Of a stretch of DNA of 64,000 nucleotides, positions 9,113 to 16,602 are shown piece by piece; within the stretch, counting starts at the first letter, position 1, and every line of letters begins with the position of its first letter. Source of the DNA: Pectobacterium punjabense (GTDB lineage: Bacteria > Pseudomonadota > Gammaproteobacteria > Enterobacterales > Enterobacteriaceae). The position numbers and the translations under genes were made by a program. The stretch spans positions 2,542,001 to 2,606,000 of the forward strand of contig NZ_CP038498.1 of the NCBI RefSeq assembly GCF_012427845.1. The letters run 5' to 3'. The notes beneath the pieces were generated by a model that saw nothing but the letters and a program-made list of their open reading frames with translations, had not been told where the DNA came from and did no database searches.

Positions 9113-10192
9113 ATGAGTGAAAAAACGGAACAACCCACCGAAAAGAAACTGGAAGACGCACGCCGCAAAGGAGAAGTCGGGCAAAGTCAGGATGTGCCCA
9201 AACTACTGATCTGCGTCGGCCTGTTGGAGTGTGTACTGGCACTGGCGGACAGCACAATGGGGAAACTGCAAGCGCTGGTACAACTGCCGCTGCAACGGCT
9301 TGGCACACCGTTTACCCAAGTGGCTAAAGAAGTGTTTCACGACGCGGCCGTGCTAGCGGGGACGCTCTGTCTGCTGGCTGCGGCACTTGCCGTACTGCTA
9401 CGCATCGCGGGCGGTTGGCTCCAGTATGGCCCGCTGTTTGCGCCCGAAGCGCTGAAACTCGATCTCAATAGACTGAACCCGATCAATCAGTTCAAGCAGA
9501 TGTTTTCCATGCGCAAACTGGTGGAAATGCTGACCAATATTCTCAAAGCGGTGGTGATCGGCGCGGTATTTTATAACGTGGTGGTGCCAGAGTTAGAGGC
9601 GCTGGTTGAATTGGCCTATGGCGATCTACACGGTTTCTGGCAAGGGGTTAAAGCGCTGCTGACGCGCATTGCCCGCACCACGCTGACGTCGCTGCTGGTG
9701 CTGTCCGCCATGGATTTCGGCCTGCAAAAATATTTCTTTCTCAAGCAGCAGCGCATGAGCCATGAGGATTTACGCAACGAGCACAAGGATTCCGAAGGCG
9801 ATCCGCATATGAAAGGCCACCGCAAATCGCTGGCGCATGAAATGGCGAACGAGCCCGCTGCGCCACGTCCCAAAGCCAAGGTGGAAGACGCTGATATGCT
9901 GCTGGTCAACCCAACGCACTATGCGGTAGGACTCTACTATCGCCCCGGCAAAACGCCGCTGCCGCGCATTTTATTCAAAGGCGAGAATGAAACAGCGAGA
10001 GAACTCATCGCTCAGGCGCAAAAAGCAGACATTCCGGTGATTCGCTTCATCTGGCTGACTCGGACGCTGTATCGCACCACGCCGGAAGGCCATTATATTC
10101 CGCGCGAAACGCTTCAGGCGGTCGCGCAGGTGTATCGCGTCCTGCGCCAGCTCGAAGACGAGCAAAAACGCGACATTATCGAGATGGAGTGA
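9113..10192 (+). CDS. hrcU: HrcU, autocleaving substrate-specificity switch (SctU/FlhB)
   Basis: 359 residues. It begins MSEKTEQPTEKKLEDARRKG, the classic start of the family, and has four membrane segments between about residues 30 and 215. The cytoplasmic domain carries the intact autocleavage motif NPTH at residues 266-269, where cleavage occurs between Asn and Pro. A good ribosome site (AAGGCGG) precedes the ATG. It is the last gene of the hrpJ operon here; a convergent LysR gene ends only 19 bases downstream, so the T3SS cluster stops abruptly at this point. Confidence 0.97.
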   Translation: MSEKTEQPTEKKLEDARRKGEVGQSQDVPKLLICVGLLECVLALADSTMGKLQALVQLPLQRLGTPFTQVAKEVFHDAAVLAGTLCLLAAALAVLLRIAGGWLQYGPLFAPEALKLDLNRLNPINQFKQMFSMRKLVEMLTNILKAVVIGAVFYNVVVPELEALVELAYGDLHGFWQGVKALLTRIARTTLTSLLVLSAMDFGLQKYFFLKQQRMSHEDLRNEHKDSEGDPHMKGHRKSLAHEMANEPAAPRPKAKVEDADMLLVNPTHYAVGLYYRPGKTPLPRILFKGENETARELIAQAQKADIPVIRFIWLTRTLYRTTPEGHYIPRETLQAVAQVYRVLRQLEDEQKRDIIEME

Positions 10193-10210
10193 AAACACCC
10201 CACCGGATAG

Positions 10211-11137
10211 CTAGGCGTCGGCGATCTGGCTTAGATAATACGCTTCCCCCAGCCGCAGTTCCGCCATCATGAAATCCAGAAAATCCTGCTGTTGTGGAGC
10301 ATGGGTCTTGCCTGCCAGCGTTTGGACCTGAAGCGAACGCTGGTCGAGCTGCTTAATATTCAGCGGCTTCAAGCGCATCGGTTCCTGTAAACACTTATAC
10401 ATCACGGAATAGAAGCTACAGGCGGTAACCGCACCCGGCGTGCTCATCGCATAGTAATAGAGCGTAGTGAAGTTGTTGCAGCACAGCGTCGGCTCTAAAA
10501 AAGTGCCGTTCATGCGGCATGAGAGGTCAAACAGCTGTCGCAGCGTGGTAGACGATTCCGGCAGCGCCAGTGGGAAAGGATGCAGATCCGCCAGTTGGAT
10601 AGCCTGCTGCGCCAGCGGATGTTCGTCCGACATCAGTAGCATCAGTGGCGCAGGCAGCGCCAGCTCGACATTCACGCCCTGTTCGGGTGCCAGCGCAAAC
10701 TGGAGCGCGATATCCACTTCGCCGTTGCGGATCATTTGCGACACCTGCATCGCCGAATCCACCTTCAGCGCAAAGGTGGTATCCGGGTCATGCTGGCGAA
10801 AACGCGCAAACAAGGTTGGCAGCAGATCAAACGCCATCCCCTCCGTGCAACCAATACGTAATAGCGCCCGGCGACTGGCCTTCAGCCCCTGAATCTCCGC
10901 CACGGCGGCATCCATGTCCATCATGCTCTTACGCACATGGTTTTCCAGAATACGCCCGGCATCGTTTAACACCATGCCGCGCGCATGCCGCTCGAACAGC
11001 GGCACACCGATGCGTTCTTCCAGCCGCTGAATCTGGCGGCTGATGGCAGAAACGGCAACAAACAGGTGTTGACTAGCGGCGCTGAGCGAACCGGTGGTGG
11101 CAACCACCAAAAAATAACGGATCTCGGAGCTGTGCAT
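10211..11137 (-). CDS. LysR-family transcriptional regulator
   Basis: 308 residues, with an N-terminal winged helix (about residues 3-62, ATTGSLSAASQHLFVAVSAISRQIQRLE) and a C-terminal periplasmic-binding-like effector domain. It is transcribed divergently from the M20 amidohydrolase gene at 11280 across a 142-base spacer. That arrangement usually means the regulator controls the neighbour and itself. The spacer carries two GCAAAGCT repeats (11188-11195 and 11219-11226) 31 bases apart. The effector is unknown; an amino-acid derivative is plausible from the neighbour but is inference. Confidence 0.9.
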   Translation of the reverse strand: MHSSEIRYFLVVATTGSLSAASQHLFVAVSAISRQIQRLEERIGVPLFERHARGMVLNDAGRILENHVRKSMMDMDAAVAEIQGLKASRRALLRIGCTEGMAFDLLPTLFARFRQHDPDTTFALKVDSAMQVSQMIRNGEVDIALQFALAPEQGVNVELALPAPLMLLMSDEHPLAQQAIQLADLHPFPLALPESSTTLRQLFDLSCRMNGTFLEPTLCCNNFTTLYYYAMSTPGAVTACSFYSVMYKCLQEPMRLKPLNIKQLDQRSLQVQTLAGKTHAPQQQDFLDFMMAELRLGEAYYLSQIADA

Positions 11138-11187
11138 GGCGTCGTTCCTTTCAGAAAGTGCTGAGGATTCGAAGGTTTATATTAAAA

Positions 11188-11226
11188 GCAAAGCTTAATT
11201 GCAATTTTTATTATTGTTGCAAAGCT
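11188..11226. promoter_or_regulatory. Candidate LysR-regulator binding repeats
   Basis: Two copies of GCAAAGCT start 31 bases apart (11188 and 11219), about three helical turns. The first lies in GCAAAGCTTAATTGC, a partly palindromic 15-mer ending GCAA...TTGC, consistent with the T-N11-A style of LysR boxes. The site sits between the divergent LysR and M20 genes. Binding is inferred from position only. Confidence 0.4.
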
Positions 11227-11279
11227 CATTTTTTCTTTAAATATCGGTAACTTCGGCACATTATCCAGCAAGGAAAGGC

Positions 11280-12698
11280 ATGACCAGCGCAGACCTTATT
11301 CGTATCGCCTGTGAACGTTTCGATCGCGGAGAATTTAAACAAACGTTAGCTCGGCGTATTGCTCACGCCAGCGAAAGCCAGAAAGCAGACAACCAGCCCG
11401 CGCTGAGCCGCTATCTGACGGATGAGATCCAGCCCGCATTGCAGGCGATGGGGTTCTGCATAAAACCCATTGCCTCGTCAGATGCGAGCCATCCCCCTTT
11501 CCTGCTGGCCGAACGCATTGAAGACCCCAGCCTGCCGACCATACTGTCTTACGGCCACGGCGACGTAGTTTTTGGTGACGAGGCTAACTGGCGCGATGGG
11601 CTCACCCCCTGGGAATTGATCGAAGAAGGCGATCGCTGGTACGGGCGCGGCTGTGCCGATAATAAAGGCCAGCACAGTATTAATCTGATGGCGCTAGAGC
11701 AGGTATTTCAGGCGCGCGGGCAGCGTCTGGGCTTCAACTGCAAATTGCTGTTCGAGATGGGCGAAGAAATTGGTTCGCCGGGGCTTGCCGACCTGTGCCA
11801 ACAGCACAAGCAGGAACTGGCCGCCGATATTTTTATCGCTTCCGATGGGCCACGCCTTAATGCAGAACGTCCAACGCTGTTCCTTGGCTCTCGCGGCTGT
11901 GCCAATTTCCGTTTACGCATCAAATCACGCGAGCAGGCATACCATTCCGGTAACTGGGGCGGGCTGCTGAGCAATCCGGGTACACAGTTAGCGAACGCTG
12001 TGGCCAGTCTGGTCGACGGGCAAGGTCGAATGAAGATCGACGCCCTGCTTCCTCCGCCGCTGACGCCAGCGCTGCGCGACATTCTCAGCACGGTTGATCC
12101 CGCAGGTAGCGAAGGCGATCCAGCGATTGATGAAAACTGGGGGGCGGAGGGACTCACGCCTGCCGAGCGGCTATTTGGTTGGAACACGCTGGAAGTGCTG
12201 TCGTTCATTACCGGTAACCCACACAAGCCGGTGAACGCCATTCCCGCCGATGCCACCGCGATTTGCCAACTGCGCTTTGTGGTCGGCACCGACTGGCAGC
12301 ATCTGGCGCAGCATGTACGTCAACACCTCGACCAGCATGGTTTTACCCAAGTAGACGTTGAGGTACTGAACACGTCTCCGGCGACACGGTTTAACCCCGA
12401 AGATCCGCTGGTAAACTGGACGCTGGCGCTGATGCAACAAATTAGCGGCAAGCAACCCGCGCTGTTGCCGAATCTGGGTGGTTCACTACCTAATGACGTC
12501 TTCGCCGACATCCTCGGCCTGCCGACGCTGTGGCTACCCCACTCCTATCCGGCATGCGGCCAGCACGCCGTTAACGAACACCTGTTGAAATCCGTCGCCC
12601 GCGAAGGATTAGCGATCATGACCGGCCTGTTCTGGGAGTTGGGAGAGCAAGGACATACGCTATTAGAAGCACACAGAGTGTACGTGCATCAGAAGTGA
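11280..12698 (+). CDS. M20-family zinc peptidase/amidohydrolase (ArgE/DapE/ACY1-like)
   Basis: 472 residues. The metal and catalytic signatures are present: HGD at about 93-95, GRGCADNKGQHS around 122-133, and EMGEEIGSPG with Glu162 (general base) and Glu163 (metal ligand). A final His lies in PACGQHAVNEH. This is the di-zinc M20 hydrolase fold with a central lid/dimerisation domain. Members hydrolyse N-acyl-amino acids, dipeptides or succinyl-diaminopimelate. AAGGAAAGGC precedes the ATG. The divergent LysR and the racemase-like gene 2 kb away suggest an N-acylamino-acid or peptide substrate, but that is inference. Confidence 0.88.
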   Translation: MTSADLIRIACERFDRGEFKQTLARRIAHASESQKADNQPALSRYLTDEIQPALQAMGFCIKPIASSDASHPPFLLAERIEDPSLPTILSYGHGDVVFGDEANWRDGLTPWELIEEGDRWYGRGCADNKGQHSINLMALEQVFQARGQRLGFNCKLLFEMGEEIGSPGLADLCQQHKQELAADIFIASDGPRLNAERPTLFLGSRGCANFRLRIKSREQAYHSGNWGGLLSNPGTQLANAVASLVDGQGRMKIDALLPPPLTPALRDILSTVDPAGSEGDPAIDENWGAEGLTPAERLFGWNTLEVLSFITGNPHKPVNAIPADATAICQLRFVVGTDWQHLAQHVRQHLDQHGFTQVDVEVLNTSPATRFNPEDPLVNWTLALMQQISGKQPALLPNLGGSLPNDVFADILGLPTLWLPHSYPACGQHAVNEHLLKSVAREGLAIMTGLFWELGEQGHTLLEAHRVYVHQK

Positions 12699-12734
12699 TG
12701 TTTATAACCTGAGCACAATGCTTACACACGCGAA

Positions 12735-12757
12735 AGTGGCCGTATCAGACGGCCACT
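12735..12757. terminator. Hairpin between convergent genes
   Basis: A perfect 9-bp stem (AGTGGCCGT / ACGGCCACT) with a 5-base loop sits between the M20 stop (12698) and the antitoxin stop (12799). There is no long T-run, but the position suits a shared terminator for both convergent units. Confidence 0.6.
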
Positions 12758-12798
12758 AAACGCAATAAAACAACCAGTTATCTTTCTTAACCGCATCA

Positions 12799-13119
12799 TC
12801 AAAGAATAGCACTTAAGCCTTTTCTCTCGATGACCTCCAGTATTCGTAACGCCGCACCCGTTGGTGCGCTTACTCCACGTTCCCATTTCTGAACGCTGTT
12901 GGCCGACATATTAATGATGCCAGCCAGTTGGCTTTGACTAATTTTTTCACGCTCACGGATGGCCCGCACTCTGCTCGCGTCCATACTGGCGCGTGATTCC
13001 GTTTTTTGACTTTCCGCTACCAGGCGATTGATAGCGTCAAGATCGACGTCACTGGCCGTACCTGCGGCATGTTGACGCTGAATCATGCTCTGTATATTTA
13101 ATAAGCGCTTATCAACCAT
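12799..13119 (-). CDS. HTH antitoxin of a RelE-type toxin-antitoxin pair
   Basis: 106 residues with a Cro/C1-type helix-turn-helix in the C-terminal half (RAIREREKISQSQLAGIINM then SANSVQKWERG, about residues 48-82). The N-terminal part is probably toxin-binding. It is encoded second, overlapping the toxin gene by eight bases, which is the HigBA-type order (toxin first). Such antitoxins neutralise the toxin and repress the operon through an upstream palindrome, and one is present at 13510-13537. Confidence 0.85.
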   Translation of the reverse strand: MVDKRLLNIQSMIQRQHAAGTASDVDLDAINRLVAESQKTESRASMDASRVRAIREREKISQSQLAGIINMSANSVQKWERGVSAPTGAALRILEVIERKGLSAIL

Positions 13120-13501
13120 TTATCACCTCAACAAGCTCTTTGTTTTTAAGGTCTGTTTCGAGATCGGCATCAGATTTATTTTTAAACACCGTTGCCGCAA
13201 TTTTAAAAGCCGCCAATACATCATCGGGAATTTCTTTCCCACGCGTTGATACCGTGTTTTTTTCCCATCCTTCAAAGAAAAACACCTTACCTTCTCGATG
13301 GTAAGCCACTATTGTCCGGGCACCGCCACGTTTACCCATACTGGTAGCAACGCGCTTTTTATAAACACCACCACCGAGACCGCCTTTATCTGGATGATCA
13401 ATAATGTCTGCCGCAATATCACGTAACTGTTGATCGGTTATGCCTGATTTTCTACGAGATTTATTGTAGTGACGCGCAACAAAAATCCTTTTTTGTCCCA
13501 T
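13112..13501 (-). CDS. RelE-superfamily toxin (translation-inhibiting type II toxin)
   Basis: 129 residues. The core GGLGGGVYKKRVATSMGKRG followed by GARTIVAYHREGKVFFFEGW matches the RelE-like family that is about 110-130 residues long and paired with a downstream Xre-type antitoxin. Basic residues (Lys/Arg in YKKRVA and KRGGAR) would contact rRNA or mRNA. No Shine-Dalgarno sequence precedes the ATG at 13501 and the operator palindrome ends only nine bases upstream of it, so translation may be leaderless or weak. The target of the enzyme has not been inferred beyond the family. Confidence 0.83.
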   Translation of the reverse strand: MGQKRIFVARHYNKSRRKSGITDQQLRDIAADIIDHPDKGGLGGGVYKKRVATSMGKRGGARTIVAYHREGKVFFFEGWEKNTVSTRGKEIPDDVLAAFKIAATVFKNKSDADLETDLKNKELVEVING

Positions 13502-13509
13502 AAAAGAAT

Positions 13510-13537
13510 GCCCGATATTACTATGGTAATATCGGGC
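13510..13537. promoter_or_regulatory. Perfect 12-bp inverted repeat: toxin-antitoxin operator
   Basis: The left arm GCCCGATATTAC (13510-13521) and right arm GTAATATCGGGC (13526-13537) are exact reverse complements around a 4-base spacer. The site lies immediately upstream of the toxin start and within the expected promoter, which is typical for conditional cooperativity operators bound by the HTH antitoxin. As RNA it could also act as a hairpin ending the upstream metQ-like transcript. Confidence 0.75.
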
Positions 13538-13564
13538 AATAGCGTCAACCGGTTCGGGAGTCGT

Positions 13565-14392
13565 TTATTCGGATTGCGTACCTTTCTTCTTCATCCACTC
13601 AGGCTTTTGGAACGCGTGGAACATGGAATTTTTATCTTCAAAGAATGCAGCGAACTCAGGGGATTGAACAGCGGCTTTCAGATCCTGAGCAAACGGTTTG
13701 TCGGCATCTTCCGCACGCACAACAATCATGTTTTTCAAATCTTCCGGCAGCACATCCAGTTGAATCGCATCAGACAGGTTCAGACCCGCAGCCATCGCGA
13801 AGTTCGCATTAATCAATGAACCCGCGACACCACCCAACGCACGCGGCAGTTGTGCTGCTTCCAGCGGTTTAAAGACCAGCCCTTTCGGGTTTTCCGTAAT
13901 ATCACGCACAGAAGCTTTAGTCGGCGTAATCTCTGGATTGATCTTGATCAGACCGTATTTTTGCAGGAAATCCAGTGAACGCGCCAGATTGGACGGATCG
14001 TTCGGTAACGTAATGATATCACCGGCTTTCAGCTCATTCAGCGAGCGCACCTTGTTGGAGTAAAATCCCATGCTGGCAGTCGGCACGGTGATCACTTCCG
14101 TCAGTTTCAGCCCTTTATCCGCGCTGAAGCGGTCAAGATAGCGGCGGTTTTGGAATAGGTTGGCGTCGATACTGTTATTCGACAGCGCCAGGTTCGGCTG
14201 AATGTAGTCGCTGAATTCGCGCACTTTCACGTCATAGCCTTTTTTCACCATTTCCGGCTTGATCGCTTTCGTGACCATATCGCCATACGGCCCCGGCGAT
14301 ACGCCGATGGTGATTTCTTTGCCTGAATCTGCTGCGTAAGCCTGAGAGATACCTAACGCCAGCATCAGTGGAATAAGTTTTTTCAATCGCAT
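13565..14392 (-). CDS. NlpA/MetQ-type periplasmic substrate-binding protein
   Basis: 275 residues of the NlpA/MetQ family of ABC-importer binding proteins. Visible family features include EITIGVSPGPYGDMVTKAIK at the mature N-terminus and a central NDPSNLARSLDFLQKYGLI block. A signal peptide (MRLKKLIPLMLALGISQAYA) ends in an AYA-A type I site with no lipobox cysteine, unlike classical MetQ lipoproteins. It belongs with the MetN- and MetI-like genes at 15943-17617 but is separated from them by a racemase gene and a 396-base spacer carrying a repeat. The ligand could be methionine, but the context suggests an amino-acid derivative. Confidence 0.86.
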   Translation of the reverse strand: MRLKKLIPLMLALGISQAYAADSGKEITIGVSPGPYGDMVTKAIKPEMVKKGYDVKVREFSDYIQPNLALSNNSIDANLFQNRRYLDRFSADKGLKLTEVITVPTASMGFYSNKVRSLNELKAGDIITLPNDPSNLARSLDFLQKYGLIKINPEITPTKASVRDITENPKGLVFKPLEAAQLPRALGGVAGSLINANFAMAAGLNLSDAIQLDVLPEDLKNMIVVRAEDADKPFAQDLKAAVQSPEFAAFFEDKNSMFHAFQKPEWMKKKGTQSE

Positions 14393-14788
14393 CGTCGCGT
14401 TCCTGTCTGTCCGATTTAGTCAGTCTTTACCATTATTTGGGGCGTAATAGGTGCCATGATATTGATGACGAAGTAAGGCGGGCAGAGAGCGTGGGTAGAT
14501 CGTAAAGACGCTGTAAATACATCCCTGTACGCTCGAGCCGCGCAATATGAATCTCATCCCGAGATTCACCCTTACAGGGCCGTCGCAAGCGACGTTCAAA
14601 AGCGTCATTGACGCTTTTGTCCCTGGCGCGGACGCTTTACTCTTCTATCCCACGCTCTCTGCTGCCATGTCGTATAACGGTTATGGGCGTCGTAGCGCCC
14701 TATTCTATTTTTATAACGTTATTCCCTGGTGTTGGATAACGCTTTACTGCTCACACGTCTTACTAAAAAATACTTATTCAATAATCAG
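14393..14788. other. Gene-free spacer holding a miniature inverted-repeat element
   Basis: Between the metQ-like gene and the racemase-like gene no protein frame is supported. Most of the spacer is the hairpin-rich element at 14482-14662. GGGCGTCGTAGCGCCC (14686-14701) is a further small hairpin. The promoter of the metQ-like gene should lie near 14400-14480, but I see no convincing -10/-35 pair. Confidence 0.6.
14482..14662. repeat. MITE-like intergenic element with terminal inverted repeats
   Basis: The ends GCAGAGAGCGTGGGTAG (14482-14498) and CTATCCCACGCTCTCTGC (14645-14662) are inverted repeats differing by one inserted base; weaker complementarity continues inward (GTAAAG...CTTTAC). Inside are at least three short perfect hairpins: GAATCTC/GAGATTC near 14550-14567, CGTCGC-AA-GCGACG at 14581-14594, and AAAAGCGTC-ATT-GACGCTTTT at 14598-14618. 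The last module also occurs in the element at 50085-50304. There is no coding capacity. Confidence 0.7.
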
Positions 14789-15901
14789 TTAAAACAAAAA
14801 GGTTTCCTGTCCGTAGCAATATTTATCGTACAGAGCAGGGTTAATATCGAAGCCAATTCCCGGTTTATTTGGCACCGCGACGCAGCTGTCTTTGTCTAAT
14901 TCGACAAACGGCAGCATGAAGTCTTCATGCCAGTAGCGGGAAGACGGTGGAATATCGTGCGCGTAGATAAAGTTCGGCAGCGTAGATACCGCAATATTGT
15001 GCGCCTTACCGACCGCCGTATCCAGCATGCCACCGCACCACACCGGAATGTTGTGCGCCTGACAGTAGTCATGAATCAGCTTGGTTTCAGTAATACCGCC
15101 CACGCGCGCCACTTTAATATTGATGATTTTGGCACTGCCCAGCTCTATTGCTTTACGCGCGTCTTCTACCGAGGCAATACTTTCATCCAGACAGATCGGC
15201 GTATTTACCGCGGCCTGAAGTTTGCGATGGTCAATAATATCGTCGTGCGCCAGCGGCTGTTCAATCATCAACAGGTTAAATTTATCGATGCGCTTAAAGA
15301 AATCAATATCATCCAGCGTGTAGGCAGAATTGGCATCCACCATTAGCGTAATATCACCAAACGTCTGACGCAGCGCCGCAATATAGTCGTAGTCTTTTCC
15401 CGGCTTGATTTTTATTTTGATGCGCTTGTAGCCTTCCTTCAGGAAATTATCAACCACGCTGACTAATTTATCCGGCGTTTCCTGAATACCAATACTGACA
15501 CCGGCTTCGACTTTATCCCGTACGCCGCCCAGTAATTGATGCAGCGGTACACCTTTTATCTTCGCGTACGCATCCCAGATACCGCCTTCGATTGCCGCTT
15601 TGGCACAGTTATTACGCTTTACCGGCGCGAAAATATCGCGAACCAGAGAAGGATGTTCAATATCCCCCGCCTGTTTAACCATCGGGATCAGGAAGTCACG
15701 CATAATATGCCAGGCAGTGACGTTGGTTTCTTCGTTATAAAATGGCAGGGAAATGGCGGAACAATCGCCGTAGCCAATCTGCCCATCGGCATGAACTTCC
15801 GCGATAGAAAAGTGTTTTTCCGTCTGCGTCGCAAAGCTGGTAGTAAATGGCGTTTTCAACGCCATTTTCATTTTTCGTAATACAATTTTGTCTATTTTCA
15901 T
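14789..15901 (-). CDS. Enolase-superfamily N-acylamino-acid racemase/OSBS-like enzyme
   Basis: 370 residues of the muconate-lactonising/NSAR-OSBS subgroup. Catalytic lysines lie in KIKIK (K162, K164) and at K263 (INIKVARVGG). Metal ligands are Asp189 (VDANSAY), Glu214 (IEQPL) and Asp239 (LDES). The WCGGMLDTAVG block near 288-298 is typical of o-succinylbenzoate synthase/N-succinylamino-acid racemase relatives. It lies 41 bases downstream of the MetI-like permease gene in the same direction, so it is probably co-transcribed with an amino-acid ABC importer rather than with menaquinone genes. Dipeptide epimerase is a less likely alternative. Confidence 0.8.
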   Translation of the reverse strand: MKIDKIVLRKMKMALKTPFTTSFATQTEKHFSIAEVHADGQIGYGDCSAISLPFYNEETNVTAWHIMRDFLIPMVKQAGDIEHPSLVRDIFAPVKRNNCAKAAIEGGIWDAYAKIKGVPLHQLLGGVRDKVEAGVSIGIQETPDKLVSVVDNFLKEGYKRIKIKIKPGKDYDYIAALRQTFGDITLMVDANSAYTLDDIDFFKRIDKFNLLMIEQPLAHDDIIDHRKLQAAVNTPICLDESIASVEDARKAIELGSAKIINIKVARVGGITETKLIHDYCQAHNIPVWCGGMLDTAVGKAHNIAVSTLPNFIYAHDIPPSSRYWHEDFMLPFVELDKDSCVAVPNKPGIGFDINPALYDKYCYGQETFLF

Positions 15902-15942
15902 GACATCTCTCTGCTGTCCTGAATAACGTATTCTGTCGCGGT

Positions 15943-16602
15943 TTAGCGGCGCTCGCGCTTATTCGCCCGCCGTGACAGCATATCGCCCAGCGTTTGCACG
16001 ACCTGCACCAACACGACCAATGCAATCACCGTCACAACCATGACTTCAGTTTCATAACGGTAATAGCCGAAGCGGATCGCCAGATCGCCGACACCGCCGC
16101 CGCCAACAATCCCGGCCATGGCCGAGTAGCCAATCAGGCTGACCAGCGTAATCGTCAAGCCGCGCAATAAACCAGCCAAGGCTTCCGGCAACAGCACGGT
16201 AGCGATAATGCGCGTCGGGCTGGCTCCAAAGGCCTCTGCCGCTTCCACAATGCCTGGATCGACTTCACGCAGCGCGGAATCTACCAGACGGGCATAAAAC
16301 GCAATCGCCGCCACCGACATCGGCACCGACGCCGCCACGGGCCCTATCGTGTTCCCCAGCAGCAACTGTGTTAGTGGCAACAACAGCACCAGCAGGATCA
16401 CAAAGGGGATCGAGCGGATAATATTTACCAGAATGGTCGAGACCAGATAGATAAAACGGTTCTGCCAGAATAAATGACGATCGGTCACATAAATCGCGAT
16501 GCCTAATGGCAGGCCGAATACCACCGCACACAGCGTTGAAATGCACACCATGGTGAAGGTTTCACCAAAGGCGAAGATTAATTCACCGATTAACTCAGTC
16601 AT
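15943..16602 (-). CDS. MetI-type ABC importer permease
   Basis: 219 residues from the ATG at 16602 (MTELIGELIFAFGETFTMV); in-frame codons further upstream lie inside the ATPase gene and give a poor N-terminus. Five membrane segments are visible. The EAA-type coupling loop VEAAEAFGASPTRIIATVLLP contacts the ATPase. It overlaps the metN-like gene by eight bases. Family members move methionine and related amino acids; the actual substrate here is open because of the linked racemase gene. Confidence 0.9.
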   Translation of the reverse strand: MTELIGELIFAFGETFTMVCISTLCAVVFGLPLGIAIYVTDRHLFWQNRFIYLVSTILVNIIRSIPFVILLVLLLPLTQLLLGNTIGPVAASVPMSVAAIAFYARLVDSALREVDPGIVEAAEAFGASPTRIIATVLLPEALAGLLRGLTITLVSLIGYSAMAGIVGGGGVGDLAIRFGYYRYETEVMVVTVIALVVLVQVVQTLGDMLSRRANKRERR

